Shown piece by piece: positions 50,288 to 58,695 of a stretch of DNA of 64,000 nt. The notes beneath the pieces are model-generated. The model searched no databases. It was not told the origin of the DNA and was given only the letters and a program-made list of their open reading frames with translations. The stretch is from Pseudomonadota bacterium. Its GTDB lineage: Bacteria; Pseudomonadota; Alphaproteobacteria; Sphingomonadales; Sphingomonadaceae. Both the position numbers and the translations under genes were made by a program. How positions within the stretch are numbered: the first letter of the stretch is position 1; the number at the start of each line of letters is the position of its first letter. The stretch spans positions 186,001 through 250,000 of the forward strand of contig JAEWEY010000010.1 of assembly GCA_023389105.1 (NCBI GenBank), read 5' to 3'.

Positions 50288-50938
50288 ATGACTCCTACGA
50301 TCACGACGTTTGGATGGGTGCCGGAATTTGCGCGCGGCTTCGTGCGCGACCTCCGGCCCCGCTGGGCACTGGAAGAGATTGGCGAGACCTATGAGGTCGA
50401 AACGATCCGCGACGCCAAGACCGACGAATATCGCTGCCGCCAACCGTTCGGCCAGGTTCCCGTCTACCGCGACGAGAATGGCGAGAGCTTTGAATCTGGC
50501 GCGATGGTGCTGCGGATCGCGGAGCGCGGCGGCGATCTGCTGCCAGGCGATCCCGAAGCCCGCGCTCAGGCCATCCAATGGGTGATCGCGGCGCTGAATT
50601 CCGTCGAACCATTCGTCATGGCCGTGGTCATCAATGACGTGTTCGAGCGCGATCAGCCGTGGTCGAAGCTCCGGCACGACAAGGTCGTCGCCGACCTCGA
50701 TCGCCGTCTGGGTGATCTAGAGAAGGGGCTTGGCGACGGTCCGTGGCTCGAGGGCAAGCAATTCACCGTCGGCGATCTGATGATGGTCGCCGTCCTGCAT
50801 GGCACGCCTGACGATATCCTCGGCAAGCATCCGAAGCTCGCCGACTACGTTCGCCGCGGCAAGGACCGGCCCGCCTTTAAAAAGGCCATGGCCGCGCAGC
50901 TTGCCACGTTCGAGAAGAGCGCCGTTCCGGCGCAATGA
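50288..50938 (+). CDS. Glutathione S-transferase family protein, 216 aa
   Basis: Starts 4 nt after the VOC gene. N-terminal thioredoxin-like half: ITTFGWVPEFARGFVRDLRPRWALEEIGETYEVE, then QPFGQVPVYRDENGESFESGAMVLRIAE, with the cis-Pro and the Glu/Ser that hold glutathione. C-terminal helical half: DGPWLEGKQFTVGDLMMVAVL, the N-capping GST motif. Related in style to the GST at 53715-54371 (both carry a RxFxxxxRxRWALEE-like segment). Substrate unknown. Confidence 0.88.
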   Translation: MTPTITTFGWVPEFARGFVRDLRPRWALEEIGETYEVETIRDAKTDEYRCRQPFGQVPVYRDENGESFESGAMVLRIAERGGDLLPGDPEARAQAIQWVIAALNSVEPFVMAVVINDVFERDQPWSKLRHDKVVADLDRRLGDLEKGLGDGPWLEGKQFTVGDLMMVAVLHGTPDDILGKHPKLADYVRRGKDRPAFKKAMAAQLATFEKSAVPAQ

Positions 50939-50951
50939 AGGGAGAGCAGCA

Positions 50952-51698
50952 ATGACCTACTTCGAAGGCTTCATCGTGCCCGTGCCGGAAGCGAACAAGG
51001 ACGCCTATCAGCATCACGCGACGACCTTTGCGCCGCTCGTTCAAGACCTCGGCGTGCGCCGGATGGTCGAGACCTGGGAGAGCAGCATCGAGGATGGCAA
51101 GGTCACCGACTTCCGCAAGGCGGTGGCGGCGAGGCCTGATGAGCGGATCGTCTTTTCCTGGTTCGAGTATCCCGACCGGGCGACGCGCGACGCCACCAAT
51201 GAGAAGATGATGACCGACGAGCGCATGGGCTCGATCGATATGCCGTTCGACGGGAAACGGATGATCATGGGCGGCTTCGAGGCGATCATCGACGAAGGGT
51301 CGGGTGGCGGCAGCTACGCCGACGGCTTCGTGGTGCCGGTCACCAAGCGTGACGAATATCAGCAGATGGCCGCGAAAATGGCGAAAGTGTTCCAGCAGCA
51401 CGGCGCCACCCGCGTGGTCGAAGCCTATGGTGACGATGTGTCGCACGGCGAAGTCACCGACTTCTACCGCGCAGTGAAGGCCGAGGACGGTGAAGGCATC
51501 GTCTTCTCGTTCATCGAGTGGCCGGACAAGCAGGCCCGCGACGACGCCTGGGCCAAGATCATGGCGGACGAGAGCATGAAGCCTGAAGGCGAAATGCCGT
51601 TCAATATGCAGCGCATGTTCTGGGGCGGCTTTGAGAAGATCCTCGACACGTCTTCTCAGCAAGCAAATCCGCAGGCCGCGACGCCGATCAGCGCTTAA
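50952..51698 (+). CDS. Tandem DUF1428 (YbaA-like) protein, 248 aa
   Basis: Two copies of a dimeric alpha/beta-barrel domain in one chain. Copy one: YFEGFIVPVPEANKDAYQ to MPFDGKRMIMGGFEAII; copy two: YADGFVVPVTKRDEYQQ to MPFNMQRMFWGGFEKIL. Both share VxDFxxAV and SxEWP/FEYPD elements. Single-domain homologues are about 115 residues, so this is an internal duplication that may form the usual dimer in one molecule. A GGAGAG site lies just upstream. Function unknown. Confidence 0.88.
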   Translation: MTYFEGFIVPVPEANKDAYQHHATTFAPLVQDLGVRRMVETWESSIEDGKVTDFRKAVAARPDERIVFSWFEYPDRATRDATNEKMMTDERMGSIDMPFDGKRMIMGGFEAIIDEGSGGGSYADGFVVPVTKRDEYQQMAAKMAKVFQQHGATRVVEAYGDDVSHGEVTDFYRAVKAEDGEGIVFSFIEWPDKQARDDAWAKIMADESMKPEGEMPFNMQRMFWGGFEKILDTSSQQANPQAATPISA

Positions 51699-51735
51699 GG
51701 CTTTTCCCCCTGAATCAACCGAAAGGAAGTCGACA

Positions 51736-52599
51736 ATGTCTGACGTCCGCACTCAAGATACGTCTGTGCCTCAGGACCAGCCGCGCAACCGGCCGGGCGG
51801 TTTTATTTGGTACGAGCTGATGACGACTGACGCCGCGTCCGCGAAGGAATTCTACGACGCAGTGATCGGTTGGAACATCGACGATCACAATACGGTGCCC
51901 GGTGGCGGTGATGTCGACTATCGCATGATCAACCGCAGCGACGGCGGCTTCGCCGGCGGGGTGCTGGTGCTGACAAACGACATGATCGCGCGTGGCGCCA
52001 AACCCACTTGGATCGGATACCTTCACGTCGACAACGTCGATCAGACGCTGGCCGCAATCGAGGCCGATGGCGGCAAGACGCTGATGCCGGCGCATGACAT
52101 GGAAGGCGTCGGCCGCATGGCGATGGTGGCCGACCCTTGGGGTGCGCCCCTCTACATCATGACACCGACGCCGCCGGCCGATCAGCCTGACGCCACCAGC
52201 GACGTCTTCTCGGTCGACCAGCCGCAGCATGTTCGCTGGAACGACTTGGCGAGCAGCGACCAGGACGGTGCGATCGCGTTTTACACGAAGCATTTCGGCT
52301 GGACGCAGCAAGGCGCGATGCCGATGGGCGAGATGGGTGATTACAAATTCATCCAGTTCAACGGCGTCGGTATTGGCGCGATCATGCGCAAGCTTCCGCA
52401 GCATCCGGGCGTCGGCTGGACCTTTTACATCGGGGTCGACGACATCGACCGTGCCGTCGCCGCGGTCAAAGATGGCGGCGGAACGCTCGCGAGCGAGCCG
52501 ATGCAGATTCCGGGCGGTGAATATTCGGTGCACGCAACCGATCCGCAGGGGGTGGTCGTCGGCCTGGTCGGCCCACGCAAATCGGGAGACGCTCAATGA
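51736..52599 (+). CDS. Two-domain VOC-family protein, 287 aa
   Basis: Two glyoxalase-like domains: FIWYELMTTDAASAKEFYDAVIGW to GAPLYIMTPTPP, and VRWNDLASSDQDGAIAFYTKHFGW to ATDPQGVVVGLVG. This resembles the CFP-30/27-kDa antigen type of VOC protein. It has GAAAGGA about 11 nt upstream and overlaps the next gene by 4 nt (ATGA). Enzymatic role unknown; glyoxalase I activity cannot be assumed since the Glu ligands are not clearly in place. Confidence 0.88.
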   Translation: MSDVRTQDTSVPQDQPRNRPGGFIWYELMTTDAASAKEFYDAVIGWNIDDHNTVPGGGDVDYRMINRSDGGFAGGVLVLTNDMIARGAKPTWIGYLHVDNVDQTLAAIEADGGKTLMPAHDMEGVGRMAMVADPWGAPLYIMTPTPPADQPDATSDVFSVDQPQHVRWNDLASSDQDGAIAFYTKHFGWTQQGAMPMGEMGDYKFIQFNGVGIGAIMRKLPQHPGVGWTFYIGVDDIDRAVAAVKDGGGTLASEPMQIPGGEYSVHATDPQGVVVGLVGPRKSGDAQ

Positions 52600-53093
52600 C
52601 CTCGAAGCTGACGACCGTGCTGTGGTTCGACCATGGCGAGGCACGCAAGGCGGCTGAATTCTACGCGGCCACCTTCCCCGACAGCTCGGTCGGCAAGGCG
52701 ATGAAGGCGCCGGGCGATTATCCGGATGGCAAGGAAGGCGCCGAGCTGACCGTGGACTTTACCGTTCTCGGCCGCTCGTTCTCCGGCCTGAACGGCGGAC
52801 CGAACTTCAAGCCGAACGAGTCCGTCAGCTTCATGGTCGTCACCGAAGACCAGGAGGAAACCGATCGCTATTGGAATGCCATCGTCGGCAACGGCGGCGA
52901 GGAAAGCGCCTGCGGTTGGTGCAAGGACAGGTGGGGTTTCTCCTGGCAAATCACCCCGCGCATCCTGCTCGACGCGACGACCAGCGCCGACAAGACCGCC
53001 GCCAAGCGTGCGTTCGACGCGATGATGACGATGAAAAAGATCGACGTCGCAACGATCGAAGCCGCAATTGCTGAGGTTCCGGCCGATGCGTAA
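52596..53093 (+). CDS. PhnB/3-demethylubiquinone-methyltransferase-like VOC protein, 165 aa
   Basis: A VOC variant of the PhnB-like group: TTVLWFDHGEARKAAEFYAATF, VDFTVLGRSFSGLNGGPNFKPNESVSFMV, ESACGWCKDRWGFSWQITP and KKIDVATIEAA at the end. Despite the family's database name, members are not methyltransferases. The start overlaps the upstream VOC gene by 4 nt, and the last codons overlap the start of the next gene by 8 nt. Function unknown. Confidence 0.88.
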   Translation: MTSKLTTVLWFDHGEARKAAEFYAATFPDSSVGKAMKAPGDYPDGKEGAELTVDFTVLGRSFSGLNGGPNFKPNESVSFMVVTEDQEETDRYWNAIVGNGGEESACGWCKDRWGFSWQITPRILLDATTSADKTAAKRAFDAMMTMKKIDVATIEAAIAEVPADA

Positions 53094-53718
53094 GCTCACC
53101 GGCGCCGTCTTCCAGTCGCTCGATGGCATCATGCAGGCGCCGGGCGGACCGGACGAAGATACGACGTCAGGATTTCGTTACGGCGGTTGGTCCTTCCACT
53201 TCTGGGACGAAGGGCTGGAAAGGGCTTTCGGCCCGGTGATCGACGCCGACTACGACCTGCTGCTCGGCAAGCGGACTTACGACATCTTCTCCAGCTTCTG
53301 GCCCAAGCACCAGGAGGATCCCGTCGGCGCGCGGTTTCAGCGAATCAATAAATATGTGCTGACCCATTCGGACGAGCCGCTCGAATGGGATCATAGCGAG
53401 AAGCTGTCGGGCGACACTGCGGACGCAGTCCGGAAACTCAAGCAGACCGAAGGACGCGACCTGCTGATCCAGGGCAGCAGCACGATCTACGCGCCGTTGC
53501 TGAAGGCGGGGCTGATTGACCGGCTGATCACGATGGTGTTCCCGGTCATCCTTGGCGACGGCAAGTCGATCTTCGACGGGTCGACCGGCGCCGGTGCGCT
53601 GAAGCTGGTCAAGCACGTTGTTTCGGACAAGGGCGTCGCCTTTCTCGAGTACGAACCCGCGGGCGACGTGCCGATCGGGTCCTTTGCGGAAGAGGTCGAA
53701 AAGGCCGAGGGGCAGTGA
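53086..53718 (+). CDS. Dihydrofolate reductase-family (RibD C-terminal) protein, 210 aa
   Basis: Start set at ATG 53086 (MRKLTGAVFQSLDGIMQAPGG), overlapping the previous stop by 8 nt. The fold shows GGWSFHFWDEG, DADYDLLLGKRTYDIFSSFW, KYVLTHSDEPLEWDHSE, RDLLIQGSSTIYAPLLKAGLIDRL and FPVILGDGKSIFDG, the standard YyaP/RibD-C-type reductase pattern that binds NADPH. Substrate unknown. It overlaps the next GST start by GTGA. Confidence 0.88.
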   Translation: MRKLTGAVFQSLDGIMQAPGGPDEDTTSGFRYGGWSFHFWDEGLERAFGPVIDADYDLLLGKRTYDIFSSFWPKHQEDPVGARFQRINKYVLTHSDEPLEWDHSEKLSGDTADAVRKLKQTEGRDLLIQGSSTIYAPLLKAGLIDRLITMVFPVILGDGKSIFDGSTGAGALKLVKHVVSDKGVAFLEYEPAGDVPIGSFAEEVEKAEGQ

Positions 53719-54371
53719 CCCGACCGACCATCCGCGCGTTCGAAAGTTCGCCAGACCGCGGCCGTGGCCTGGCGCGCGATTTCCCGGTCCGCTGGGCGCT
53801 GGAGGAAGTCGGCCAGCCTTACGACGTGCACCTCATTTCCTTCAAGGAAATGAAGGAGCCGGAGCATCGCGCGCTTCAGCCGTTCGGCCAGATCCCGACC
53901 TATCAGGAAGACGGGCTGACGTTGTTCGAGTCCGCGGCGATCATCCTGCGCATTGCGGAAACGCACGCGGGACTTCTGCCGGTTGACGCTAACGCGCGAT
54001 CAAGGGCGATCGCCTGGATGTTCGCTGCGAAAGCGACCGTCGAGCCGGTCATCGTCGAACGCGAAGCCGCCATGCTGATGGAGCGCGACAAAGCATGGTT
54101 CGAGGCACGCTTGCCGATCACGGAAGATCGCATTCGCACCCGGCTGACGGACCTGTCGAGCCGCCTCGGCGATGCCGACTGGCTGGAAGGCGAATTCAGC
54201 GCGGGCGACCTCCTGATGATCAATGTGCTTCGGCGGCCCGCCGCCACGCCGTTGCTCGATGATCGCCTTGCCGCCTACGTCGCTCGCGGCGAAGCGCGGC
54301 CAGCCTTTAGACGCGCGTTCGACGCGCAACATCAGGTCTTCGTCGCCGCCTCCAAGGAAAACGCTCAGTGA
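53715..54371 (+). CDS. Glutathione S-transferase family protein, 218 aa
   Basis: GTG start in the GTGA overlap with the previous gene. N-terminal half: RGLARDFPVRWALEEVGQPYDVHLI, then QPFGQIPTYQEDGLTLFESAAIILRIAE; C-terminal half: DADWLEGEFSAGDLLMINVLRR. Its N-terminal pattern matches the GST at 50288-50938, so the two may be paralogues. Its stop overlaps the next GST by another GTGA. Confidence 0.87.
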   Translation: MTRPTIRAFESSPDRGRGLARDFPVRWALEEVGQPYDVHLISFKEMKEPEHRALQPFGQIPTYQEDGLTLFESAAIILRIAETHAGLLPVDANARSRAIAWMFAAKATVEPVIVEREAAMLMERDKAWFEARLPITEDRIRTRLTDLSSRLGDADWLEGEFSAGDLLMINVLRRPAATPLLDDRLAAYVARGEARPAFRRAFDAQHQVFVAASKENAQ

Positions 54372-55024
54372 CATTGCAGCTGTTCGGCCACCTCTTCTCG
54401 TCCTACACTTGGAAGGCGCTGATCCCGCTTTATGCGAACGAAATTCCCTTCGAGTTTCGTTCGGTCGGCCCGGACCAGCCGGAGAATGGCGAAACGCTCA
54501 AGCGGCACTCGCCTTTCGGTCAGTTTCCGCTGCTCCTCGACGGCGAAACTGCAGTCTTCGAATCGACGCCGATCATCGACTATCTCGACGTGAAATATCC
54601 TGGCCCGAACCGCTGGATCCCGAATGGCGATGCCGGGCTCCGGTCGCGGTTTCTCGACCGGTTTTTCGACCTCCACGTGATGACCAATATGAATGCCCCG
54701 GTTGCAAATGTGCTGAGACCCGAAGGCTCTCAGGATGCCTATGGCGAAGAGCGCGCTCGCCAGCGTCTTCACATTGCCTATGACTGGCTGGAACAAAACC
54801 TCGGCGATGGTCCTTGGGCGGTCGGCGATGCCTTTACGCTCGCGGACTGCTCGGCCGCCCCGTCGCTATTCTATGCCGATTGGGTCGAGAAAATCGGCGA
54901 AGCTCGCCCACGATTGAAAGCCTACCGCCAGCGGCTGCTCAGCCATCCTGCGGTATCGCGGTGCGTCGAGGACGCGCGGCAATTCCGTGCCTATTTCCCG
55001 CTCGGCGCACCCGACCGCGATTAA
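54368..55024 (+). CDS. Glutathione S-transferase family protein, 218 aa
   Basis: Last gene of the operon, GTG start in GTGA overlap. LQLFGHLFSSYTWKALIPLYANEIPFEF is followed by SPFGQFPLLLDGETAVFESTPIIDYLD (glutathione site) and DGPWAVGDAFTLADCSAAPSLFYADW (C-terminal helical motif). It differs from the other two GSTs in the first helix and may use another substrate. Its TAA overlaps the stop of the convergent J-domain gene (TTAA). Confidence 0.88.
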   Translation: MTLQLFGHLFSSYTWKALIPLYANEIPFEFRSVGPDQPENGETLKRHSPFGQFPLLLDGETAVFESTPIIDYLDVKYPGPNRWIPNGDAGLRSRFLDRFFDLHVMTNMNAPVANVLRPEGSQDAYGEERARQRLHIAYDWLEQNLGDGPWAVGDAFTLADCSAAPSLFYADWVEKIGEARPRLKAYRQRLLSHPAVSRCVEDARQFRAYFPLGAPDRD

Positions 55025-55605
55025 GCGAAAGCGGCGGACTTCCGCAGCAGCTGATAGGCCTCGATCACCTCGCCAAGCTTGGCTTCGTGACTGCGGTCAC
55101 CGCCATTCTTGTCGGGGTGGTAGCGGCGCACCAGCCCGGAGTAGCGCTGCCGCAGCTGATGCCGGTCGGCGTCATCACCCAGCCCCAGCACGGATAGCGC
55201 GCGCCGCTCGGCTTTAGTGAAGCGCGACGGTGCTTCCGGCTGCCGCCCGCGCCTGAACCTGCCGGAGATCGCCTCCAGCGGATCGGAAAAATCGCCCCAG
55301 GCTGGCGGCGGATCGGCGCCATTATGCGCGAAGGCGCGGCTCGGTCGCTCCCAGCCACCGAGCGGACCCTGCGCATCCTGGATCTCGTCCGGGCTCATGC
55401 CCTCGAACCAATTGTATTTCGCATTGTGTTCGCGGACGTGATCCAGGCACAGGAAGCGCCACGAACCAGGACCGTCGAAGTTAGCCGGCTGCAGCGGCGC
55501 CTTGAACTCGCCGGGCGCGTCGCATCCCGGCGCCGCGCACTTGGCGCGCGCACCTTCGATCCGTCCATGCATTCGAGCGTGCTTCAAACGACTTCGTCTT
55601 TCCAT
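55021..55605 (-). CDS. J-domain (DnaJ-like) protein, 194 aa
   Basis: C-terminal J domain: RRALSVLGLGDDADRHQLRQRYSGLVRRYHPDKNGG, with the essential HPD, then EVIEAYQLLRKS. N-terminal part has CAAPGCDAPGEFKAP and WRFLCLDHVREHNAKYNWFEGM, a Cys/His cluster that may bind zinc. Start ATG 55605 gives the usual short leader and overlaps the upstream gene by 22 nt. In many alphaproteobacteria this gene lies beside bolA and cobS. A co-chaperone role with DnaK is expected. Confidence 0.87.
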   Translation of the reverse strand: MERRSRLKHARMHGRIEGARAKCAAPGCDAPGEFKAPLQPANFDGPGSWRFLCLDHVREHNAKYNWFEGMSPDEIQDAQGPLGGWERPSRAFAHNGADPPPAWGDFSDPLEAISGRFRRGRQPEAPSRFTKAERRALSVLGLGDDADRHQLRQRYSGLVRRYHPDKNGGDRSHEAKLGEVIEAYQLLRKSAAFA

Positions 55606-56099
55606 TCGAGCGTGAGTTGTTCGCCTGCCGGCGCCGCAGGCCAACGTTCCGCGAGCGACCGAAGTTCACCGCGAATCCGCGCAATCGCCTCGTCACTGAC
55701 CGCCGGCGTCGGAACGAACGATGACGCGCAACCGGCATCGATCGTGGCACGCAATGTCGCCAGGTCCGTCTGACCCTGACTCCACAGGTCCGCTTCGAAG
55801 CATTCAACGATTCGCTCCGCCTGCAGGATCGGTACGATGGCGGCGTCCGGCACGCTTGCGCGCTTGGCACTCGCGTGGCCCGCGGCCTTGGCGATCCCTG
55901 CGATTTCCTCAGGGTGCCGGCCCGCGGCGACCATTCCCCAAAACCCCTGGCCGATGCCCAGTTCGCGTTCGACGAAGTAATGCACTGCGTCGTGCGGAAC
56001 CGGCCCCTTGTGCGGGAATGTCGTGCTGACGCAGTCGTTCGCCGATCGATCGATGTCGATCCGGTCGCTCCGTTCGCCTTTGGTGATGGTGATTTGCAT
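55584..56099 (-). CDS. Hypothetical protein, 171 aa
   Basis: Soluble protein without signal peptide. It starts with a beta hairpin (QITITKGERSDRIDIDRS), then VPHDAVHYFVERELGIGQGFWGMVAAG, two helical segments and an end reading EQLTLEWKDEVV. I recognise no characterised family. It is divergent from bolA by 34 nt and overlaps the J-domain gene, so J-protein production may be translationally coupled to it. Confidence 0.75.
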   Translation of the reverse strand: MQITITKGERSDRIDIDRSANDCVSTTFPHKGPVPHDAVHYFVERELGIGQGFWGMVAAGRHPEEIAGIAKAAGHASAKRASVPDAAIVPILQAERIVECFEADLWSQGQTDLATLRATIDAGCASSFVPTPAVSDEAIARIRGELRSLAERWPAAPAGEQLTLEWKDEVV

Positions 56100-56133
56100 G
56101 CCTGTTCTGATCCAGCCGACTTATATAGGTGCG

Positions 56134-56421
56134 ATGACCATGACCGCCACGGGCCCAATCGCGACTGAAATGCTCGCACGCCTCAACTCGGCGCTTTCAC
56201 CGACCCGCATCAAACTTGCCGACGACAGCGAGCAACACCGCGGACATGGCGGCTACAATCCGGCCGGCGAGAGTCATTTCAGCCTCCAGATCGAAAGCCC
56301 AGCCTTCGCCGGCAAGAACCGCGTGCAACGCCAACGGCTTGTTTACGCCGCGCTCGGCGACCTGATGCGCGAGCGAGTCCACGCTTTGTCGATCCGTGCA
56401 ACCGCCCCGGGAGAAGAATGA
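56134..56421 (+). CDS. bolA: BolA-family protein, 95 aa
   Basis: BolA proteins pair with monothiol glutaredoxins in iron-sulphur handling. Start set at ATG 56134 (MTMTATGPIATEMLARL); an earlier in-frame ATG exists at 56098. Core: LSPTRIKLADDSEQHRGHGGY, ESHFSLQIESPAFAGKNRVQRQRLVYAALGDLM, VHALSIRATAPGE. The conserved His in the loop (HRGHG) and the RHR-like region with QRLVY are present. It overlaps the pirin gene by 4 nt. Confidence 0.92.
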   Translation: MTMTATGPIATEMLARLNSALSPTRIKLADDSEQHRGHGGYNPAGESHFSLQIESPAFAGKNRVQRQRLVYAALGDLMRERVHALSIRATAPGEE

Positions 56422-57326
56422 TGGCCACCGTCGAAACCGCGTTCGAGCAGATTATCACGCCAGTCACGCACGACCTCGGCGCGTTCAAGGTCAACCGGTC
56501 CCTGCCAGCACGCGAGCGGACGATGGTCGGGCCGTTCATCTTCGTCGACGAGTTCGGACCGGCGCGGTTGCCGGCCGGTCAGGGGATGGACGTGCGGCCG
56601 CATCCGCACATCAACCTCGCGACCGTCACCTATCTATTCGACGGCGCGATCGAGCATCGCGACAGCATCGGCTCGCACCAGGTGATCGAGCCGGGCGCGA
56701 TCAACCTCATGACCGCGGGCACGGGCATCGTCCACTCGGAACGCTCACCGCAGCAGCTGCGGCCGGAGGGGCCCTCTCTTTACGGGATGCAGACCTGGCT
56801 AGCACTGCCGGACGGCGGCGAGGAAGCGGCCCCGGCATTCGATCATGTAGCCGCGGATGGCCTGCCGCTGATCGAGGATAGCGGCGCGAGCGCGCGCGTG
56901 CTGATGGGCAAGCTATGGGGTGCGGAAGCGGCGACGCCGCAGCATTCGCCTACCATCTACGCCGACATCCAGCTTGGCGCCGGCAGCAGCTTGCCCGTCG
57001 ATGCAGAGGCGGACGAACGCGCGGTCATGCTCGTCGGCGGTGAGGCCGAACTCGATGGTCAGACGCTGGACCTCTACACATTATACGTCCTGCGGCCGGG
57101 CCATCCGGCGCGCTTGTCGAGCGCGGCGGGCGGACGATTGATGCTGATGGGCGGCGGCGCGTTCACGACGCGGCGCTATGTCTTCTGGAACTTCGTGTCC
57201 TCGTCGCGCGACCGCATCAATCAGGCAAAGGAAGACTGGAAGGCGCAACGTTTCCCGACGATCCCCGGCGACGACCAGGAATATATTCCGCTGCCCGAGG
57301 TGCCGAAGACGGTCAGCTATCCATGA
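56418..57326 (+). CDS. Pirin-family bicupin protein, 302 aa
   Basis: Two cupin domains. Metal ligands are visible in the first: RPHPHINLATVTYLFDGAIEHRDSIGSHQVIEPG, then TAGTGIVHSER. The second (ERAVMLVGGEAELDGQTLDLYTLYVL) has no clear ligands, as usual. RYVFWNFVSSSRDRINQAKEDW closes the protein, as in other pirins. Some pirins have quercetinase activity, others act as redox-sensitive regulators; neither can be told here. It begins inside ATGATG overlapping the bolA stop and overlaps the next gene by ATGA. Confidence 0.92.
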   Translation: MMATVETAFEQIITPVTHDLGAFKVNRSLPARERTMVGPFIFVDEFGPARLPAGQGMDVRPHPHINLATVTYLFDGAIEHRDSIGSHQVIEPGAINLMTAGTGIVHSERSPQQLRPEGPSLYGMQTWLALPDGGEEAAPAFDHVAADGLPLIEDSGASARVLMGKLWGAEAATPQHSPTIYADIQLGAGSSLPVDAEADERAVMLVGGEAELDGQTLDLYTLYVLRPGHPARLSSAAGGRLMLMGGGAFTTRRYVFWNFVSSSRDRINQAKEDWKAQRFPTIPGDDQEYIPLPEVPKTVSYP

Positions 57327-58237
57327 CCGACATGGCGCGGATCGATCTCGGAACCGGCGTCACGCTGAACGTGGTACAGGCGGGAGAGTCCGGCGCTCCG
57401 GCCGTCATCCTGCTGCACGGTTTTCCTGAATCGCACCGGACGTGGCGCGAGATCGCGCCGCGGTTGCAGGATCAGTTTCACCTGATCATGCCCGACCAGC
57501 GCGGATTCGCCGGGTCGGACCTGCCGCAGGGTAAAGGCGAATACAAAACCGACACGCTGATCGACGACATCTTCGCGCTGGCCGACAGGCTGGGTCTCGA
57601 GGAGTTCGCACTCGTCGGCCATGACTGGGGCGGCGCGATCGCCTGGGCCGCGGCGTTGCGTGGTGATCCGCGGCTGACGCGCCTCGCAATCGTCAACTCG
57701 CCGCATCCGGTAATTTTCCAGAAGAGGCTGATCGAAGACGCCGACCAGCGCGCGGCTTCGCAATATATGAACGCCTTCAAGGTGCCCGGGTTCGAGAAGG
57801 TCGTCGAAAAGAAAGGCTTCGACTGGTTCTTCGACACGACCTTCGCGCGACACGTCGACGTCTCGAAGATCAGCCCGCAGGAGCGGCAGCAATATATCGC
57901 GGATTGGTCGCAGCCGGGCGCCTTCAACGCGATGCTCAACTGGTATCGCGCCTCGCGGATGCTCGTCCCGCCGCCCGGCGCGACCGTCCCCCTGCCCGAC
58001 TTCCTGCTGCGTGCCTTCCCCAGCATCAAAATCCCGACGCTGGTCGTCTGGGGCATGCTCGACAAGGCGCTGCTGCCGATCCAACTGGATGGCCTCGACG
58101 AGCTGATCGACGATCTCTCGATCGTTCGCCTCCCCGATGTCGGTCACTTCGCACCGTGGGAAGCACCGGACGCCGTGGCGGATGCCATGCGGCCCTTCCT
58201 TGCCGGGGAAGCCGCCGCTACTGCCGCTGCAACATGA
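57323..58237 (+). CDS. Alpha/beta hydrolase, epoxide-hydrolase-like, 304 aa
   Basis: Oxyanion motif VILLHGFPESHRTW, nucleophile elbow LVGHDWGGAIAW with Asp as nucleophile, and the catalytic His in LPDVGHFAPWEAPDAV; the acid lies near VVWGMLDKALLP. An Asp nucleophile and HGFPES point to epoxide hydrolase or haloacid/fluoroacetate dehalogenase relatives. Typical length. Coupled by 4-nt overlaps to pirin upstream and nusB downstream. Confidence 0.9.
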   Translation: MTDMARIDLGTGVTLNVVQAGESGAPAVILLHGFPESHRTWREIAPRLQDQFHLIMPDQRGFAGSDLPQGKGEYKTDTLIDDIFALADRLGLEEFALVGHDWGGAIAWAAALRGDPRLTRLAIVNSPHPVIFQKRLIEDADQRAASQYMNAFKVPGFEKVVEKKGFDWFFDTTFARHVDVSKISPQERQQYIADWSQPGAFNAMLNWYRASRMLVPPPGATVPLPDFLLRAFPSIKIPTLVVWGMLDKALLPIQLDGLDELIDDLSIVRLPDVGHFAPWEAPDAVADAMRPFLAGEAAATAAAT

Positions 58238-58692
58238 CCCAGACCCGTTCCCGTTCGCGATCGGCCGCGCGCCTCGCCGCCGTGCAGGCGCTCTATCAGC
58301 ACGACATGGAAGGCACCCCGCTGCCGCGCCTGCTCAAGGAATTCCACGAGCATCGGCTCGGCGCGACGATCGAAGATGCGACCTACCACGACGCCGAACA
58401 GGACTTTTTCGACGATCTGGTGAGCGGCGCCGACGCGCGTCGCGAAGAGATCGATGGACTGATTGCCGGTCGCCTAGCCGAAGGGTGGACGCTCGAGCGC
58501 CTCGACCGGCCGATGCGCGCGATCCTTCGCGCCGGCGCCTATGAGCTGCTCGGCCGCGCGGACGTACCGGTGGCGTCCGTCATCTCCGAATATGTCGACG
58601 TCGCCCACGCCTTCTACGACAAGCGCGAGAGCGGATTCGTGAACGGCCTCCTCGACGCGATCGCCAAGGAAGCCCGCCCGGCGCGGGCCTGA
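58234..58692 (+). CDS. nusB: Transcription antitermination factor NusB, 152 aa
   Basis: RNA-binding helical protein of the rRNA antitermination complex. ARLAAVQALYQHDMEGTPL at the start, then LIAGRLAEGWTLERLDRPMRAILRAGAYELLGRADVPVASVISEYVDVAHAFYDKRESGFVNGLLDAI, all family-defining. The ATG overlaps the hydrolase stop by 4 nt. It is followed 3 nt later by thiL, the common nusB-thiL pair. Confidence 0.96.
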   Translation: MTQTRSRSRSAARLAAVQALYQHDMEGTPLPRLLKEFHEHRLGATIEDATYHDAEQDFFDDLVSGADARREEIDGLIAGRLAEGWTLERLDRPMRAILRAGAYELLGRADVPVASVISEYVDVAHAFYDKRESGFVNGLLDAIAKEARPARA

Positions 58693-58695
58693 GCG

